Of a stretch of DNA of 64,000 bases, positions 44,888 through 57,154 are shown one piece after another (positions within the stretch are counted from its first letter, which is position 1; every line of letters starts with the position of its first letter). A program made the translations under genes and the position numbers. The DNA comes from Schistocephalus solidus (lineage: Eukaryota > Platyhelminthes > Cestoda > Diphyllobothriidea > Diphyllobothriidae), in assembly GCA_017591395.1 (NCBI GenBank), contig WEDG01004976.1, forward strand, positions 1 to 64,000. Reading direction: 5' to 3'. Below the pieces are notes generated by a model. That model was not told the DNA's origin, ran no database searches, and was given only the letters and a program-made list of their open reading frames with translations.

Positions 44888-45281
44888 ATGGGGCACCAAT
44901 TTGTACGCATTAAGTGTAATATAACTGAGGATTCCGAGTCGCATTACTTGACCGCATCATTTGAAGTTTTGTCTTTAACTGGCAGTGGCAGTTGCATGCA
45001 GTTCCCCAGATCAGATTTTACGATGGCAATTTTTTCTCCTAACAGAATTGAACAAGATTGGCTTGAACAAAGAGGTCTTCCTCGTTGGAGACTTTAACGC
45101 TTCTAATTTCGACTGGCAGACTTGGATTGTTTTGGGTCATCCAGTAGATATCAACTTCATCGACTTTAAGAAGGCGTTTGATACGGTACCACATGAGGGG
45201 CTCTTACAGAAGATTTTGAAGTGGATGAAAGGTTTCCTGTCGTGCAGACTGCAAACAGTGATTGCTGGTACCACACCATAG
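44888..45281 (+). pseudogene. Short LINE with endonuclease joined to reverse transcriptase
   Basis: One open frame (44985-45281) reads EVFLVGDFNASNFDWQ, the metal-binding GDFN box of an AP-type LINE endonuclease, then within about 15 residues INFIDFKKAFDTVPHEGLLQ, the first-Asp box of the reverse transcriptase, and KWMKGFLSCRLQTVIAG. Intact elements have several hundred residues between these boxes, so an internal deletion near 45135 has fused them while keeping the frame. It is too short to be active. Confidence 0.75.
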
Positions 45282-45394
45282 GGATAGGTACCATAGGGTT
45301 ATGACTTATGTCCCATTCTCGTCCTCATCTGTCTATATGACCGCACTGGTTATCTTGACGTTAGGGCCATCATGTCTGCAGATTATTAAAGACC

Positions 45395-46770
45395 TTGAAA
45401 AGCAAAGGCTGTACTGACAACGTGCAGAAATTAGAAGAAAAAGTTGATACAATGACGGTCCGTTTCACCAACTGTTTTCCAAATTTTAGTATATTCGAAA
45501 ATGTCATCTTATGTTTGGCTGCGGGTCAGAGTCATTTCTCAGAACAAATGCAGCTTTGCAATAAGATAACACCAAAATAAGTTGATAAGCATACACATCT
45601 AGTTGTCTTGACAGATTCGAACATGCTGACCTCCGAACATTGTGAATGAACAACGAGGCAACAAGCATCATGCTCAGGCTTAGGTATGCCTGTGTAATAT
45701 TTTCTCCAAAACTGTTCGCTCTAATCGTTCGTACGTTCTTTAGGCCAAGTTTAGAATACTAAATCACAGTATGGATTCCCTGGATGAAAATGGTAGCCAC
45801 CCAATCGCGCAGGTTAAATGTCTGACGAAACACTGGTGGACGGTTTTAGGATTCTGTCATTTGCTAAAAGTCTAAACAAACTTAATTTTTCCCAGGATAT
45901 ATAGAAATATGGTGCAACCTGTCGCGGACATTCTGTTTTATCCATAGACAGACTTTTTGGATAGCGTCTGCAGATTTATTTGAGGTTAGAAACACTAATC
46001 AACTTTGCGGTCATTCATGAAAGATCCAAGTATAACCTCTTTGAGATCGTGCGTGGTTTGACATTTGAGTAGCAAAAAGAGAAATTTTTAATTGAATCTT
46101 CATGCAGCAAAAGGCTGTCGTAAGTCAAAAAGTGGATTAAAAAACGCTTTCATCAACTATCCTTCGGCTGACTGCCATCGATACTCTTATCGTCCGACCA
46201 GAAACATTTTCTGCAAAACGGTCATTTTTTCGCGAAAGATTTTCGTGGAAATCTCGGCTTTAAATATGCAGCCTACTGATAAAGAAAATTGCATCATTAT
46301 TCCGGGACTTCTGGAATCAAGTGCAATCACATCTACGGAGCGAGTTTCAGATGACCTAACGCTCTTCCCGACACTACTCAATATACTTTTGGAACTATCC
46401 GTGGCAGTCGAAGTGATAAACCATTCTGCCTTGGGAAATGGGCAGCAAACCCACCGAAATCAAAAAGCACTCGGCCTCTTAAAGTTGTGCTGGTCAGTAG
46501 CGAGAAGTCTAGGCTACCTTTTTTCTAGATAATTTAGAATAAAAGACTCCAATCCTGGCTTTTTTTAACGGGACTTCTAACCAGCAGAAAAAATGAAACA
46601 TCGTACACTTGTTCTAGAACTGAGAAAGTGGTTCAGCGAGGGGGAGCAAAATTTAGTTATCTGCGACAACCAAGTGGAGCAGCTTCCACCATTCTTCCAT
46701 TGGGTGGGTCCGGTATTGATGGCCGCGTAGCCGAGGCATTAACTGAAGTGTCGATACGCAGCGCAACCAC
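45395..46770 (+). pseudogene. CR1/Jockey-like LINE ORF1, decayed
   Basis: This is the first ORF of the element that continues with ORF2 at 46780. A coiled-coil-like KLEEKVDTMTVRFTNCF appears near 45430-45470. The 146-codon frame at 46092-46532 has ENCIIIPGLLESSAITSTER then VSDDLTLFPTLLNILLE. The pattern 'E.C..I.GLPESS', 'ER...D' and, in a shifted frame, STRPLKVVL is typical of ORF1 proteins of this LINE group (family knowledge), which bind the element's RNA. Frames are interrupted by stops and at least one shift near 46450. Confidence 0.55.
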
Positions 46771-46779
46771 ATGTCCCTT

Positions 46780-49700
46780 AAACCGGAATATAAAATTAAT
46801 GTGCATCAAGGCGCAAAGTATGTTATCGAAGTTTGACTAGATGAAGAATCATGTCTGTTATCTCTCACCAGACGTAATTTCCTTGACAGAAAGCTGGTTG
46901 TCCTAGCACATAGACGACCGTGAGTTAACTATATCTGGCTTCCAGCTATTAAGAAGAGACTGGGAAAGGCGTCAGGTAGGAGGCGTTGTTACCTATGTAA
47001 AACACGAACTCCTTGATTCAGAAAAAAACAGAACAGTTTGCATGCACCTCCGAAACTTGTTGGCTCACTATAAAGGTGCCAAGATCACACAGCCTTGAAG
47101 TCCTGACAGTCTACCAACTACCGAGAAGTGACTCTCAGGCTGACACTCACCTGTTAGAAGAGCTAGAAAGATTTTCCTCTCGATCTGATGCCTAATGGGC
47201 GACTTCAATGCACCACTAACTGACTGGAATTCAGTTTATGCCAATGGTCCAGAACTAGCTTTTGACAGACGTTTATTGGACATGGCACTGAGGTCATGCC
47301 TCACAGAGCACGTCTTATTTCCAACGAGAGTGTGGGAGGGACAGCAGTCTAATTGTTTGGACCTGTTGTTTACGACATTTCTAGATAGTATTTATGAGGG
47401 ACGATGTCTACCGCCCCTAGATCGGAGTGACTACGTCGTACTCCACTGGGACTATTCAATGATTTGGTGCCTGAACAGCCTACCAAATTTAGAAAAAATA
47501 TTTGGCGTGGTGACTTTGATCGAATGAAGTCTCAACTCAACAACATCGACTAGGAATCAGATTTTTCCGGCAATGTGGTCGAGTATTGGGAGTTATTGCA
47601 TATTCTCCTCAGCAACCACTGCCCGATTTCATGCAAGAGACTGGATACCAGACCCCAGTGACTGACTCAAACGTTGAAAAAAGAAGTGAATAAAAAGCGG
47701 AGGTTGTGAAAGAAATCACTCACTGATGAGAATCCTGTGTCCATAAACGCATAAAAGCCACAAAGGAACAAATTTAAATGGCTTATCCCATAGACACGAC
47801 AAGACTTCGAAACCCACCTGTTGAACTGTGCAGCTCCCTTAATAAAGACTAGTGAAAACCTAGACATAAGTGAGGATGGAGCAAAAGCGAAGCATATGTA
47901 AGAATTCTTTAAATCCATCTTTACGTGGGAAATCGCATTTACTCCTCCAGACTACGACGAAGATGAGGGTCCAACAATAGACGAAGCAAATGTTCATAAA
48001 TATATGTTGGCTATAAATGAGTCTAAATCACCGGGTCCCGATGATATACTGCCAAAGTTAGAAAAAGGACATCGCTTCGGAACTGACCAAACCGTTGTCT
48101 ATGCTTTTCGAAGCCACTTCCGAAGCCGGCAGGTTACCTGATGATTGAAATCTGCACGAATCACACCACTATATAAAGGAAGCGGCAAGGTCTCCGCAAA
48201 TAATTACATACAAATGAGCTTCACCTCGATCTGCTGCAAAATCATGGAAAAATAATAATTCGAGAGTTAACGCACTTCTTAGAGCAGCATACATTATACT
48301 CCGATGTACAGCAGGGATTCCAAAGGGGGCAGGTCTTGCTTAACGAAATTGCTCTATTGTTTGGAACATTTGACTCGAGCAGTTGATGAAGGAACTGTGC
48401 TGCACGTGCTCTAAATACACTTAAAGAAGACATTTGATATTGTCCCACAGCAGCGACTCCTTAACAACTTCAAACAAACGGGTATTTCGGGTAATCTTCT
48501 GAAATGGATCCAAAGCTTCTTATTTGGCCACGCTCAAACCGTCCGTGTTGGTAACCAGCAGTCGGCGGAGGTTGCAGTGGAAAGTGGTGTTCCTAGGGTT
48601 CATTTTTTGCTCTACTCTGTTCATTTTGTACATCAAAGACTGCTTCAATGAACTCGATTGTAATTTCACCATGTTTACGGATGATATTAAGTTATGGATG
48701 GTCATCCAAACTGCAGCTGACGCAAAGCATTTGCAGGAAAATCTAACCCGACTTCAACAATGGTCAAAGGACTGGCTTTTGCCGTTCAATGAGAACAAAT
48801 GCACTATTCTACGAGTTGGCAGACCTTGCACTACAAACCTCATGGATTACTGCCTGAATGGTAAACCATTGCAAGAATTTGACGCGCAAAGGACTTGGGA
48901 GTGTGGATCTCAACCTCACTTAAACCCTCGCTGCATTGTTCAGAGGTAGCCAAGACTGAGATATCATCTCTGTACGTCGCCAAGCGGGCTTTCTCTGCTT
49001 TTGAGGAAGAATGCTTTGCCAAAGTCTTTCGAACTTTAATGCGGCTGCAATTGGAGTTCGCTAACTAAGCTTCGAGACAATGGACCACGAAATACCTTCA
49101 TATCCTCAAAAAGATTCAAAGGCGTGCAACCAACCTTGTTACTGGGCAGGGCTTATTATCGTATGAAACCCAATTAGTTAATCTTGATCTCTTTCCCTTG
49201 AGTTACAGGCAGGTACGAGGTGATCTGAAACAAACATTCCGTATCATGTGCGGGCAGGACTAATGCCTCGTACCTAGAGACTCCGTGCAGTTAGCAACAA
49301 CCACGAACTTGAGAGGTCATCCACTCAAACTATGTGTTACTGGGGCTAAACTGGACACAGGAAAGTTTATCTTCTCCAAGGGGATGGTCGACGCTTGTAA
49401 TGCTCTGCCTCTGGATGTTGTCATGGCTACTTCCGTTGAGCTTTTTAAGAAAAAAAAAAACTGGAGCAGTTTAACGATACCCACTATGATACCACCAGAT
49501 CTTCTTAGTCACGTCAAATGTTGAATCACATTCTTATTAATACAATACTACTTCCTATATTTTAGCACCATTTTATAGCATTTCTTATTATCTCAAACAC
49601 ATCGCATATGTCTCACTCACGGAAGTAATATCAAACAAACTAGCATGTACTTATACTACTCATAATATGTGAGAACATGTTTATGTTTACTCTTTTAGTT

Positions 49701-49850
49701 TAGCCAACGGATGCTTCTTTTCCGCACGCTCCTATGTAAACCACCTTTTTTTAAATTTATTGATGTATCAGTGCCTTTTTAGCCATACCGTAACCAAGAG
49801 GGAGCTGAAAGACGTTGGCTTATATTTCCCTCAATAAATTGAACTGAGAA
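46780..49850 (+). pseudogene. CR1/Jockey-like LINE ORF2 and 3' tail
   Basis: Endonuclease plus reverse transcriptase of a nearly full-length non-LTR element. In order: NRNIKLMCIKAQSMLSKFD start (about 46780), SLTESWL, MGDFNAPLTDWNSVYANGPE (47195), SKSPGPDD (about 48020-48045), MFTDDIKLW (about 48670, the catalytic box, normally Y/F-A-D-D, here F-T-D-D), LPFNENKCTILRVG, IQRRATNLVTG, TTTNLRGHPLKLCV and CNALPLDVVMAT. ORF2 ends near 49530. The 3' part has tatttccctcaataaattga (about 49827), shared with the copy at 61480-62390. Many stops and shifts make it inactive. Ala to Thr in the catalytic box would also impair it. Confidence 0.8.
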
Positions 49851-49989
49851 TGTACGCACCTGGAGCAGAGGGAGTTTTCTTTCAGTCGTCGCATATTGCG
49901 ATCACGTCACTTACTCTCAAGCGAAATAAAGACATCTGATCCGACCTTTCATATAAGCACTGAACTGCCTTTATCTCTTCCTTCTTAGC

Positions 49990-50330
49990 TACCAGCTGCA
50001 AAGAGTTAATCTTATATTGGTTTTTAACAAAATTTATGGTCTTGGGCATAAACTAAGCTTTGAGGACATTACTCATTGGCACCTTTCGCCCAATCTTCGT
50101 GGAAAGTGTATGAGTCTGTGCAAGAATGTGTCCAGGCTGAAACTTCGCACGGAGTGCTTCACGCAAAGGTTACTAAAGCAATGGAAACTCTCTCAATCAG
50201 TCTTAAAGTTATTCATAGAACGTTTGGAGGATACAATTTATCCCCTATTTTCCCTCGACAACCTGAACCTGAGCAAGCCACGTTTGGAACGTCAGAAAAT
50301 TTAGTAATTGTAGTTGATGCCCGTTTGCAG
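49990..50330 (+). pseudogene. LINE C-terminal fragment, another family
   Basis: The reading LVFNKIYGLGHKLSFEDI, LSPNLRGKCMSLCKNVSRLK and LRTECFTQRLLKQWKLS is the C-terminal region of a LINE ORF2. The usual form is N.RGH..KL....RL..R..FF..RV...WN.LP (family knowledge). The upstream reverse transcriptase is missing, so this is a 5'-truncated insertion, cut at its 3' side by the next element. Confidence 0.65.
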
Positions 50331-50389
50331 GCAATAGGAGAAGAAATCTGCCGTGGGAATCAGGCTAGCAGTGAAAGCAGTCTTGGAAG

Positions 50390-53300
50390 AATAAATTTCT
50401 TAGTGTTTTTCCTAACTTCATGCTATTCGGGAGAAAAAACTGCTGCCCGTGGGATGAAAGTAGTTCGGAACAGGGAGGAGTTAGCCCAAGTGCAGTGTGT
50501 TTACAGTCTTTTCTTCCTTTTTAAGGAACTGGAATTCTGCAGCAGTCCAGGGTGCATCCAGAGACGGTTACTAACTGCCTACTGAAGAATTTGCCGGTTA
50601 CGGGTTGCAGAGACAGCGTCATCATCCTCAAGGTAAGACCTAGAATCGTGTTCAGATGCCGGGCACACCGACGATCCGGAAGACATATTCGATCTAGTCA
50701 GCACTCAGAATTCCTTGAAGCTGTTCTGAATGCATAAAAACTAATGAGATATCTCTTAAACGAAGAAAAATTTGCAGGATTTTATATTGTGGGTAGTTTA
50801 TTCCATATTGCAATGGAGTTTACCGAAAAAACTGACGATACATAACTGTGCTTGCTGGTGAAAGAACTGCAAAGACAATACGGGGACTGTCACACCAACA
50901 GTGTTCAAGCTGCCTCACAATTCAATGATAAAGGAATTAAATACATGACTGTTTATAAAATCTTAAACAGTTAGAAGCGTCCCTTCTGTAATCGACGTAA
51001 ACATAAGGGATCAATGTTTATAAGCCAACAGCGTTGCTGATACGTCTGATTATGGTGCTCCTACGGTAAAACTCTTATATTAAAAACATTCTCGAATGAT
51101 ACTTTTTTCTTGCGTTCACTAGCGCGCAGAAGGATTAATAGTAAAGAAGAGTATTCCAGGATGGTCTTCCGTACCTTTTATAAAGGCTGAGTTTAATATC
51201 GATAATTTTAACCTTTTGGAGGATTAACCCGGTAGTTCTGCATGCTTCAGAGACAATCAGGTTGCAATGCTCTGAAAGATTAGAACCGTTGGAATATGAT
51301 ATATCCAAATCCTAAAAAACTGCAGGCGTATTTCAGTCGTGACAATCTAGGCTGAGTTGAGGCTGATAATCATAGCCACCAACCGTTTGTACCAAGAAAG
51401 GGACAGGCGCCATGTTCAGCACCACTGAGCATAAGCCTTAAGAGTTCGAGCATGATATTGAGATATGCCGGCTTGTATCGATAGGCAAATTTAAAAAAGT
51501 TGGCATACGTAAACGGCCTACCATTCCGAAATAAATCTGAAACCACATTTACAAAAAATAAGAGCTGGCCAAACACTCTAACCTGGACAACTCCACTCCT
51601 CACACCTGCGGAGTTGGAGATAACATTGGAGATCTTAATATGTTGTGTGCCAGAGCTCAGGAAAGACGATAACAAGTTCAGATGTTTACCAAATACACTG
51701 AAAGAAAAATTTTAAAAGAGAATTAAAACATCGTCAACACGATCAAAACCCTAAGTGAAATGAAAATAGGATATGTAATGTGCAACACCGGTGTCCCTAG
51801 ATTATAGAACATGATCAAAGAAACCGAGCAGACAGGTTTCACGAGACCTTGTTTTGGAGAATCCATGTTGGGTCACACTTAATATTCTCGGTTAATTGAT
51901 ACATCATCTTATCTTTGATCAAGGTCTCCAAGATATTTGAAGCAGTGGAAAGTGTGTTGATTAACGAAGTCAGCAAATGATGTATGTTGGCCGTGTTTGG
52001 GCATATGCAGAATGTGCGAGTCCTTCCACACACTGGGAAAGGTTTCACTTTCCAGAGCTAGATTAAATTGCTTACACAGAATGGACCGTCAAATATCATT
52101 AGCATCCGCTTTTTTAATACCGACCGGAACGTTATCTGGTCCGGAACTATGAGATTGACGAAAACGTCTAATGGCCACGGTTACGTCCCAGAGGGTAAAA
52201 ACCATGCTTTCAAAGATGGCACTGGTCCAACTCCGGATGTTCAGAAGGGGAGCGGTCGAATTTTCCAAAGATTCTGTGGACAAGAACACTTTGAATCTCT
52301 CAGCAATCAACTTAACGTTAACTATAGCTATCTACGGGCATCTAGAAGGATGGGGTGCCACATTTTTCTAAGAATTCTTACAGTGCGATAAACATTTAAG
52401 TGACATTTATCAAACCGTTTTCAAAAAATTGATCTCATCGGCTGGCCGCTTTTCTTTGGACAACCTGGTAGGCTGCTCCAAGGTGCGTCGAATCAAGGGC
52501 AGAACGGAAACATATTTACACAGATCAAATCGACGAGAACAGGGGTACGGAATATATGGTGAAAATTTAAAGGGAGGTAAACCACATCAATGACATTAAT
52601 TATGTTCGTACGTTGAAAAACACGAGAAATTAGTGGAGCCAAATCCTCGTTCAGCATATTGGTGCAGGTATTTACATCCTGTCATATAAAGCAAGCAGAT
52701 CATTCGTTGGAATAAAGAGGCATCAGTAATTCCACTGAAAAGGACGTTCAGAAAAAAATAGTTTTTTTAGAAAACCTTTCATCAGGTTTGAATTGTAGCA
52801 TAGTAACAAGATGTCATGGATTTAACTCACAAGTTGGCCTTAATATTACACTGCCAAAGGTGAACAACCTCTGCAGAATATTCGATCAAGTATGTTTGAA
52901 CCTCGGTTAGGGAAGTCGACAAGCGAATTCCACATGCCGATATTTACGGCCTCGAGTAAGTCCTCAAACTGAACAGGGCCGGATAGTGCAAATAATTGAA
53001 CTTCCGGACGATTTAAATCACCTGCAATCAAGCAATACTTTAAATTTAAGTCAGAAATGCCTGTGAGAGACAAACATATTAATCCTTACTGGTATTAAGT
53101 GGGCGATAGCCACAACCAGCGAGTAAAGAGCACTTATTTTTGAGGTAATTCAAATCCAACAGCTTTCTTTAACCGGGGTCAATAAGAAATTGTTTAAGGG
53201 CAGAAATGTTAGTCCTTGCTTAACATATATACAGCTCCCTCCACAACGGCCGTCGTGACGATCATTTCGAGTATAAGTATAACCTAGAAGAGAGAGATCA

Positions 53301-53930
53301 GAGTCGGATACGGAAGGTGTTGCCCATTTTTATTTGCTATTACTATATCTGGACAGTCGACGAAGGCAAGAGTTGGAAACTGGGGCATTATATTGAGCAA
53401 GGATCTGGCATTTAGAACAAACAGTTTAAGTGGGTAATCAGGTAGTTTTTGAGGGAGGGCAGCAAAGTCTTCCAGTATTTGAACATGAACATGGGGGCAC
53501 GTGCTCCGGCCCTGTTCTGGGAAAAAAAGGTTGTGGCATAGAAAGTGTCTGATATGGGTTTAAGAGGAGTAACCTATAGAGGGGGAAAGGAGAGACAGTA
53601 GAACTTTACACGACCACTAGCTATTGGAGCTTGTCCGGGAAACCCATGGGCAGGATACTGCAAAGTATTCAAATTAAGGTAACACAGAGTGCCGGGTGAG
53701 TCTTTTGCTCTTGAAGGGCATTTCGTATTAGGAATCCAATGGGAAAATGGCCATGGAGGAAACCTTTAAGGTTGGGGCGCATGGCTTCAAATGGAACAGG
53801 AGCACCATTCCTAGAGGAGAATGCTGGTATCTTCGGTTTAGCATCCTCGATATAGGATCTGCAGGGTTGTTGGCAATACAAGGAAGTTTAGTTGAGGTGT
53901 TTTTTTGGCGTAGCTGGCGATCCTAAGGGC
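50390..53930 (-). pseudogene. LINE family 2, copy B
   Basis: Minus-strand element, 5' end at the right. The open frame at 53669-53881 lies upstream; the endonuclease start KLFVLNARSLLNIMPQ is near 53430 and its IAGDLNRPEVQLFAL box at about 53000. Then come the SSGPDNVP box (about 52140), a STASNILETLIKDKMMYQLT region and SGVRSGV..VFGQLLF equivalents (51370-51675). The YADD box has become YANF and is destroyed. The 3' part (50390-51100) is closely similar to 54400-55080 of copy A, with shared blocks such as aaaaaactgc.gcccgt and a cttaaacagt-type segment. Many stops; inactive. It is the older, more diverged of two same-direction copies 3.9 kb apart. Confidence 0.75.
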
Positions 53931-54399
53931 TATTCTTTGTGAAGAAGCTAGATTTCTTAAATTATCCAGTGGCCGAAACTTTAGCCTAGCTTGTCTTTGC
54001 ACCGGCAAGGCACTGTCTAAACAAACATAAGTAACGAAATAAAATTATGACTGTGTGCAGTTAAAATGTACAAAATATTTAATAATGTAGGCAGAAATAG
54101 TCCTGTTAGGTCAACAGTTAGCGATGTTTTTAAATTAATAGTGAACTAAAAAATAGGCAGTGAAATAAACTCCTACCTTGAAAATGGAAGCAGAGTTCAA
54201 TTGGCTTCCATTTTTGAATAGAGGGTAGGATAAAAAAATGCTTCGGTAAATAAGGTAAAGTGGTAGAGTAGGTTTATATTTTATATGCATTTCAGAATGA
54301 GATAATAATAGTTGTATTTAATACCGGTTTACAGGCATTGTCAGATGAAATATTCAGTGGGTAGAGGCTGGCAGTGAAAAAAAACTCCTGAATATATAT
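53931..54399. other. AT-rich sequence between two LINE copies
   Basis: Possibly the 5' UTR of copy B. No coding signal. A gaaaatggaagcagagttc / aattggcttccatttttg pair near 54180-54216 makes a short inverted repeat. Confidence 0.35.
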
Positions 54400-57150
54400 C
54401 ATTATAAGTGTTTTTCCTATTTTCATGTTATTCAGGAGGAAAAAACTGCCGCCTGTAAGGATGATAGCAATTCAGATCAGGGAAGGGCTAACACAATTGC
54501 AGTCTGTATGCAGTCTCTCTGTCTTTGCTAGGAACCGGGATTCTGCCTCAGGAAAGAAAACATCCATGTACGGTCGCTCACTGTCTGCTGAAGAAGTCAA
54601 CGGGTGCAGGCTGCAGAGACGGTGCCGTATCCCTCAAGGTAACACCTGGGATCGAGTTCAGATGCCGCGCACTCCGTCGAACAGGAAAACAGATTCTACC
54701 GTGTCGGCGCCCAGAATTCTTGGAAACTGTTCTGAATGCAAAAAAACTAGTAAATGGCAATCTTAAACAAAGAATAACTCCGCTGGACTTTTATATTATG
54801 GGGAAGTTTTATTCCACATGGCCATGGCGTTTACCGAAAAGAACCGTCGATACTTAACTGTGCGAGCTAATGGAAGAAAATAAAAAGACATTGCGATGAC
54901 TGCTGCGCCGAGGATGGTCAAGCTGCCTCACAGTGATAAGGGGATTAAATGTACGATTATTCAAAAGCTTAAACAGCAAAAATAGTCCCTTCTGCACTCG
55001 GCGAAACCATAAGGGATCAATGTTAACAAGCCCACAGCGTTCTTGATACGACAGATTACGGTGCTCCAAACGATAAAAATTCTTTTTCGTGAAGAAGTGT
55101 TGGACCGATTCTATTTTTCTTCCGTTCGCTAGCGCGCAGAAGGCTAAATAGAAACGAGCAGTATTCCAGGCCAGGTCTAACGTACATTTTATAAAGGCGG
55201 AGTCTAATATCAATAGTTTTAAAATTTCGGAGGATAAACCCGGCAGTTCTGCGTGCTTTGGAGACAATCAGGGCGCAATGCTCTGAAAGATTGAGACCGT
55301 TGGAATATGATATGCCCAGGTCCTTAACAACGCCAGGTACATTTATATCGTGGCCATTTATGCTTAGATGAGGCTGATGGTTGTCACCGACAACCATAAC
55401 GGAACATTTGTGCCAAGAAAGGGAAAGGCGCCATGTGCAGCACCACTGGGCAAAGGCCTCGAGATCATTTTTTAATAGATCAAGCACGGTGTCGCGATCT
55501 GCCGGCTTGTATCGATAGGCAACTTTTAAATCGTCGGCATACATAAAGAGCCTACCATTTCGAAATAAACCTGGCACATCATTGACAAAAGAGACAAAAT
55601 AAAAGCGGGCCTAGCACACTACCCTGAATAACTCCACTCCTCACACGTGCCGAGTTTGAGATAGCATTGGAGATCTTAACATGTTGTGTACGAGAGCTCA
55701 GGTAAGAAGATATCAAGCTCAGAAGTTTACCACATATACCGAAAGAGGAGAGTTTCAGGAGAAGAAGGGCATGGTCAACACAATCGAAGGCCTTGGTGAA
55801 ATCGAAATAGACTATGTAAAGTGCAAAGCCATTATCCCTAGATTGTAGAACATGATCAAAGAAAGAGAGCTGACATGTGTCACAAGACCTAGTTTTGAGG
55901 AACCCATGCTGGGCTGCACTCAATAGGTTATTCTCAGTTAAATGATACATCACCTTATCTTTGATCAAGGTCTCCAGGATTTTCGAAGCTGCGGACAGTG
56001 TGTTGATTGGCCTAAAATCGTCAAATGACGTAGATTGGCCGCGTTTGGGGATAGGTAGAATATGCGATTCCTTCCATACACTGGGAAAGGTTTCACTTTC
56101 AAGAGCTAGATTAAATATCTTACATAGAAGTGACGCAAAAATATCATTAGCATCCGCCTTTATAATACTGATCGGTACGCCATCTGGTCCAGGACTATAA
56201 GATTGACGAAAACGTCGAATGGCTACGGTTACGTCCCAGAGGGTAAAAGTTATGGTCTCGAGGACGGCACCGGTTCAAACCTGGATGGGCGGAGGGGGAG
56301 CAGTTGAATTTTCAATAAATGTTCTCGACAAGAAAACGTTAAAACTATCAGCCGTCAATTTGTCATCAACTACAGGATTGCCAATGGAATCCAGTAGTAC
56401 GGGGTGCCATGTTTTACTTTGGGTTCTAATTGCGCGTGAAAAAAGTTTCGCTACATTTAACGAACGGTTTTCGACATATTTGACATCTTCACCTAGCCGT
56501 TTTTCTTCGTTTAGCCTCTTGGCTTGCTCAAAAATACGGCGAATCAAGGGCAGAACGGAAATGTCGTTTTGAAAATGGAATCGACGAGAGAGTTTACGCA
56601 ACCTACGGCGAAAAGATAAAGGGAGATAAACCTCATCCGTGACATTAATTAATTTCTTACGGGGAACAAAACGAGAAATAAGTGGATCTAAAACTTATTC
56701 AAACATACCGGTACAGGTGTTCACATCATGGCACATAAAGAAATTAGTCCAGTCGTGGGAGTTAAGATGTATCAATAATTCTGTCGAAAGCGCTAATCGA
56801 AAATCAAAGAAAAACGCTATATTTCTTGGAAGGTGTTTCATCGGTTTCGAGTTGTAGTGTAGAAACAACGATATCATGGTCTGAGCTCCCATATCATGAA
56901 ACGTCGATATGGTTCTTTCTTGCTCACTATGGCGCATGAAACAAAATCTCGGGAAAAGGCGTCAGTGAACTTGAGGCTTCAGTATCTTTGGATCCAGAAT
57001 TTGAATCTGATGATAGTAAGTCCCCAACGGAACTGCAGCATTTTAGACTGTGTACTTCCAGATGTGAGCGTCCGAATGACTGCATATTTTGAATGGTTGG
57101 TGATATAAGGAGACATCATGGTTCATGGGGGACTCTGACGTAAAAAAAAT
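54400..57150 (-). pseudogene. LINE family 2, copy A
   Basis: The better-kept copy of the family. Reverse-transcriptase blocks in order: NDISVLPLIRRIFEQAKRLN (56275-56601), an ESHILPIPKRGQ box (about 56050), then AASKILETLIKDKVMYHLTE, DFTKAFDCVDHALLLLKLSS (first catalytic Asp), SGVIQGSVLGPLLF (55579-55968) and LFMYADDLKVAYRY (intact YADD, 55056-55577), LSWHKCSVMVVG, KDLGISYSNGLNLSEHC and a C-terminal AFCALANGRKIESVQHF (54854-55267). At least three frameshifts split it. The endonuclease half is missing: the copy stops at about 57150, where the 3' end of another LINE begins, so it is 5'-truncated. The 3' flank matches copy B. Confidence 0.85.
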
Positions 57151-57154
57151 AGTT

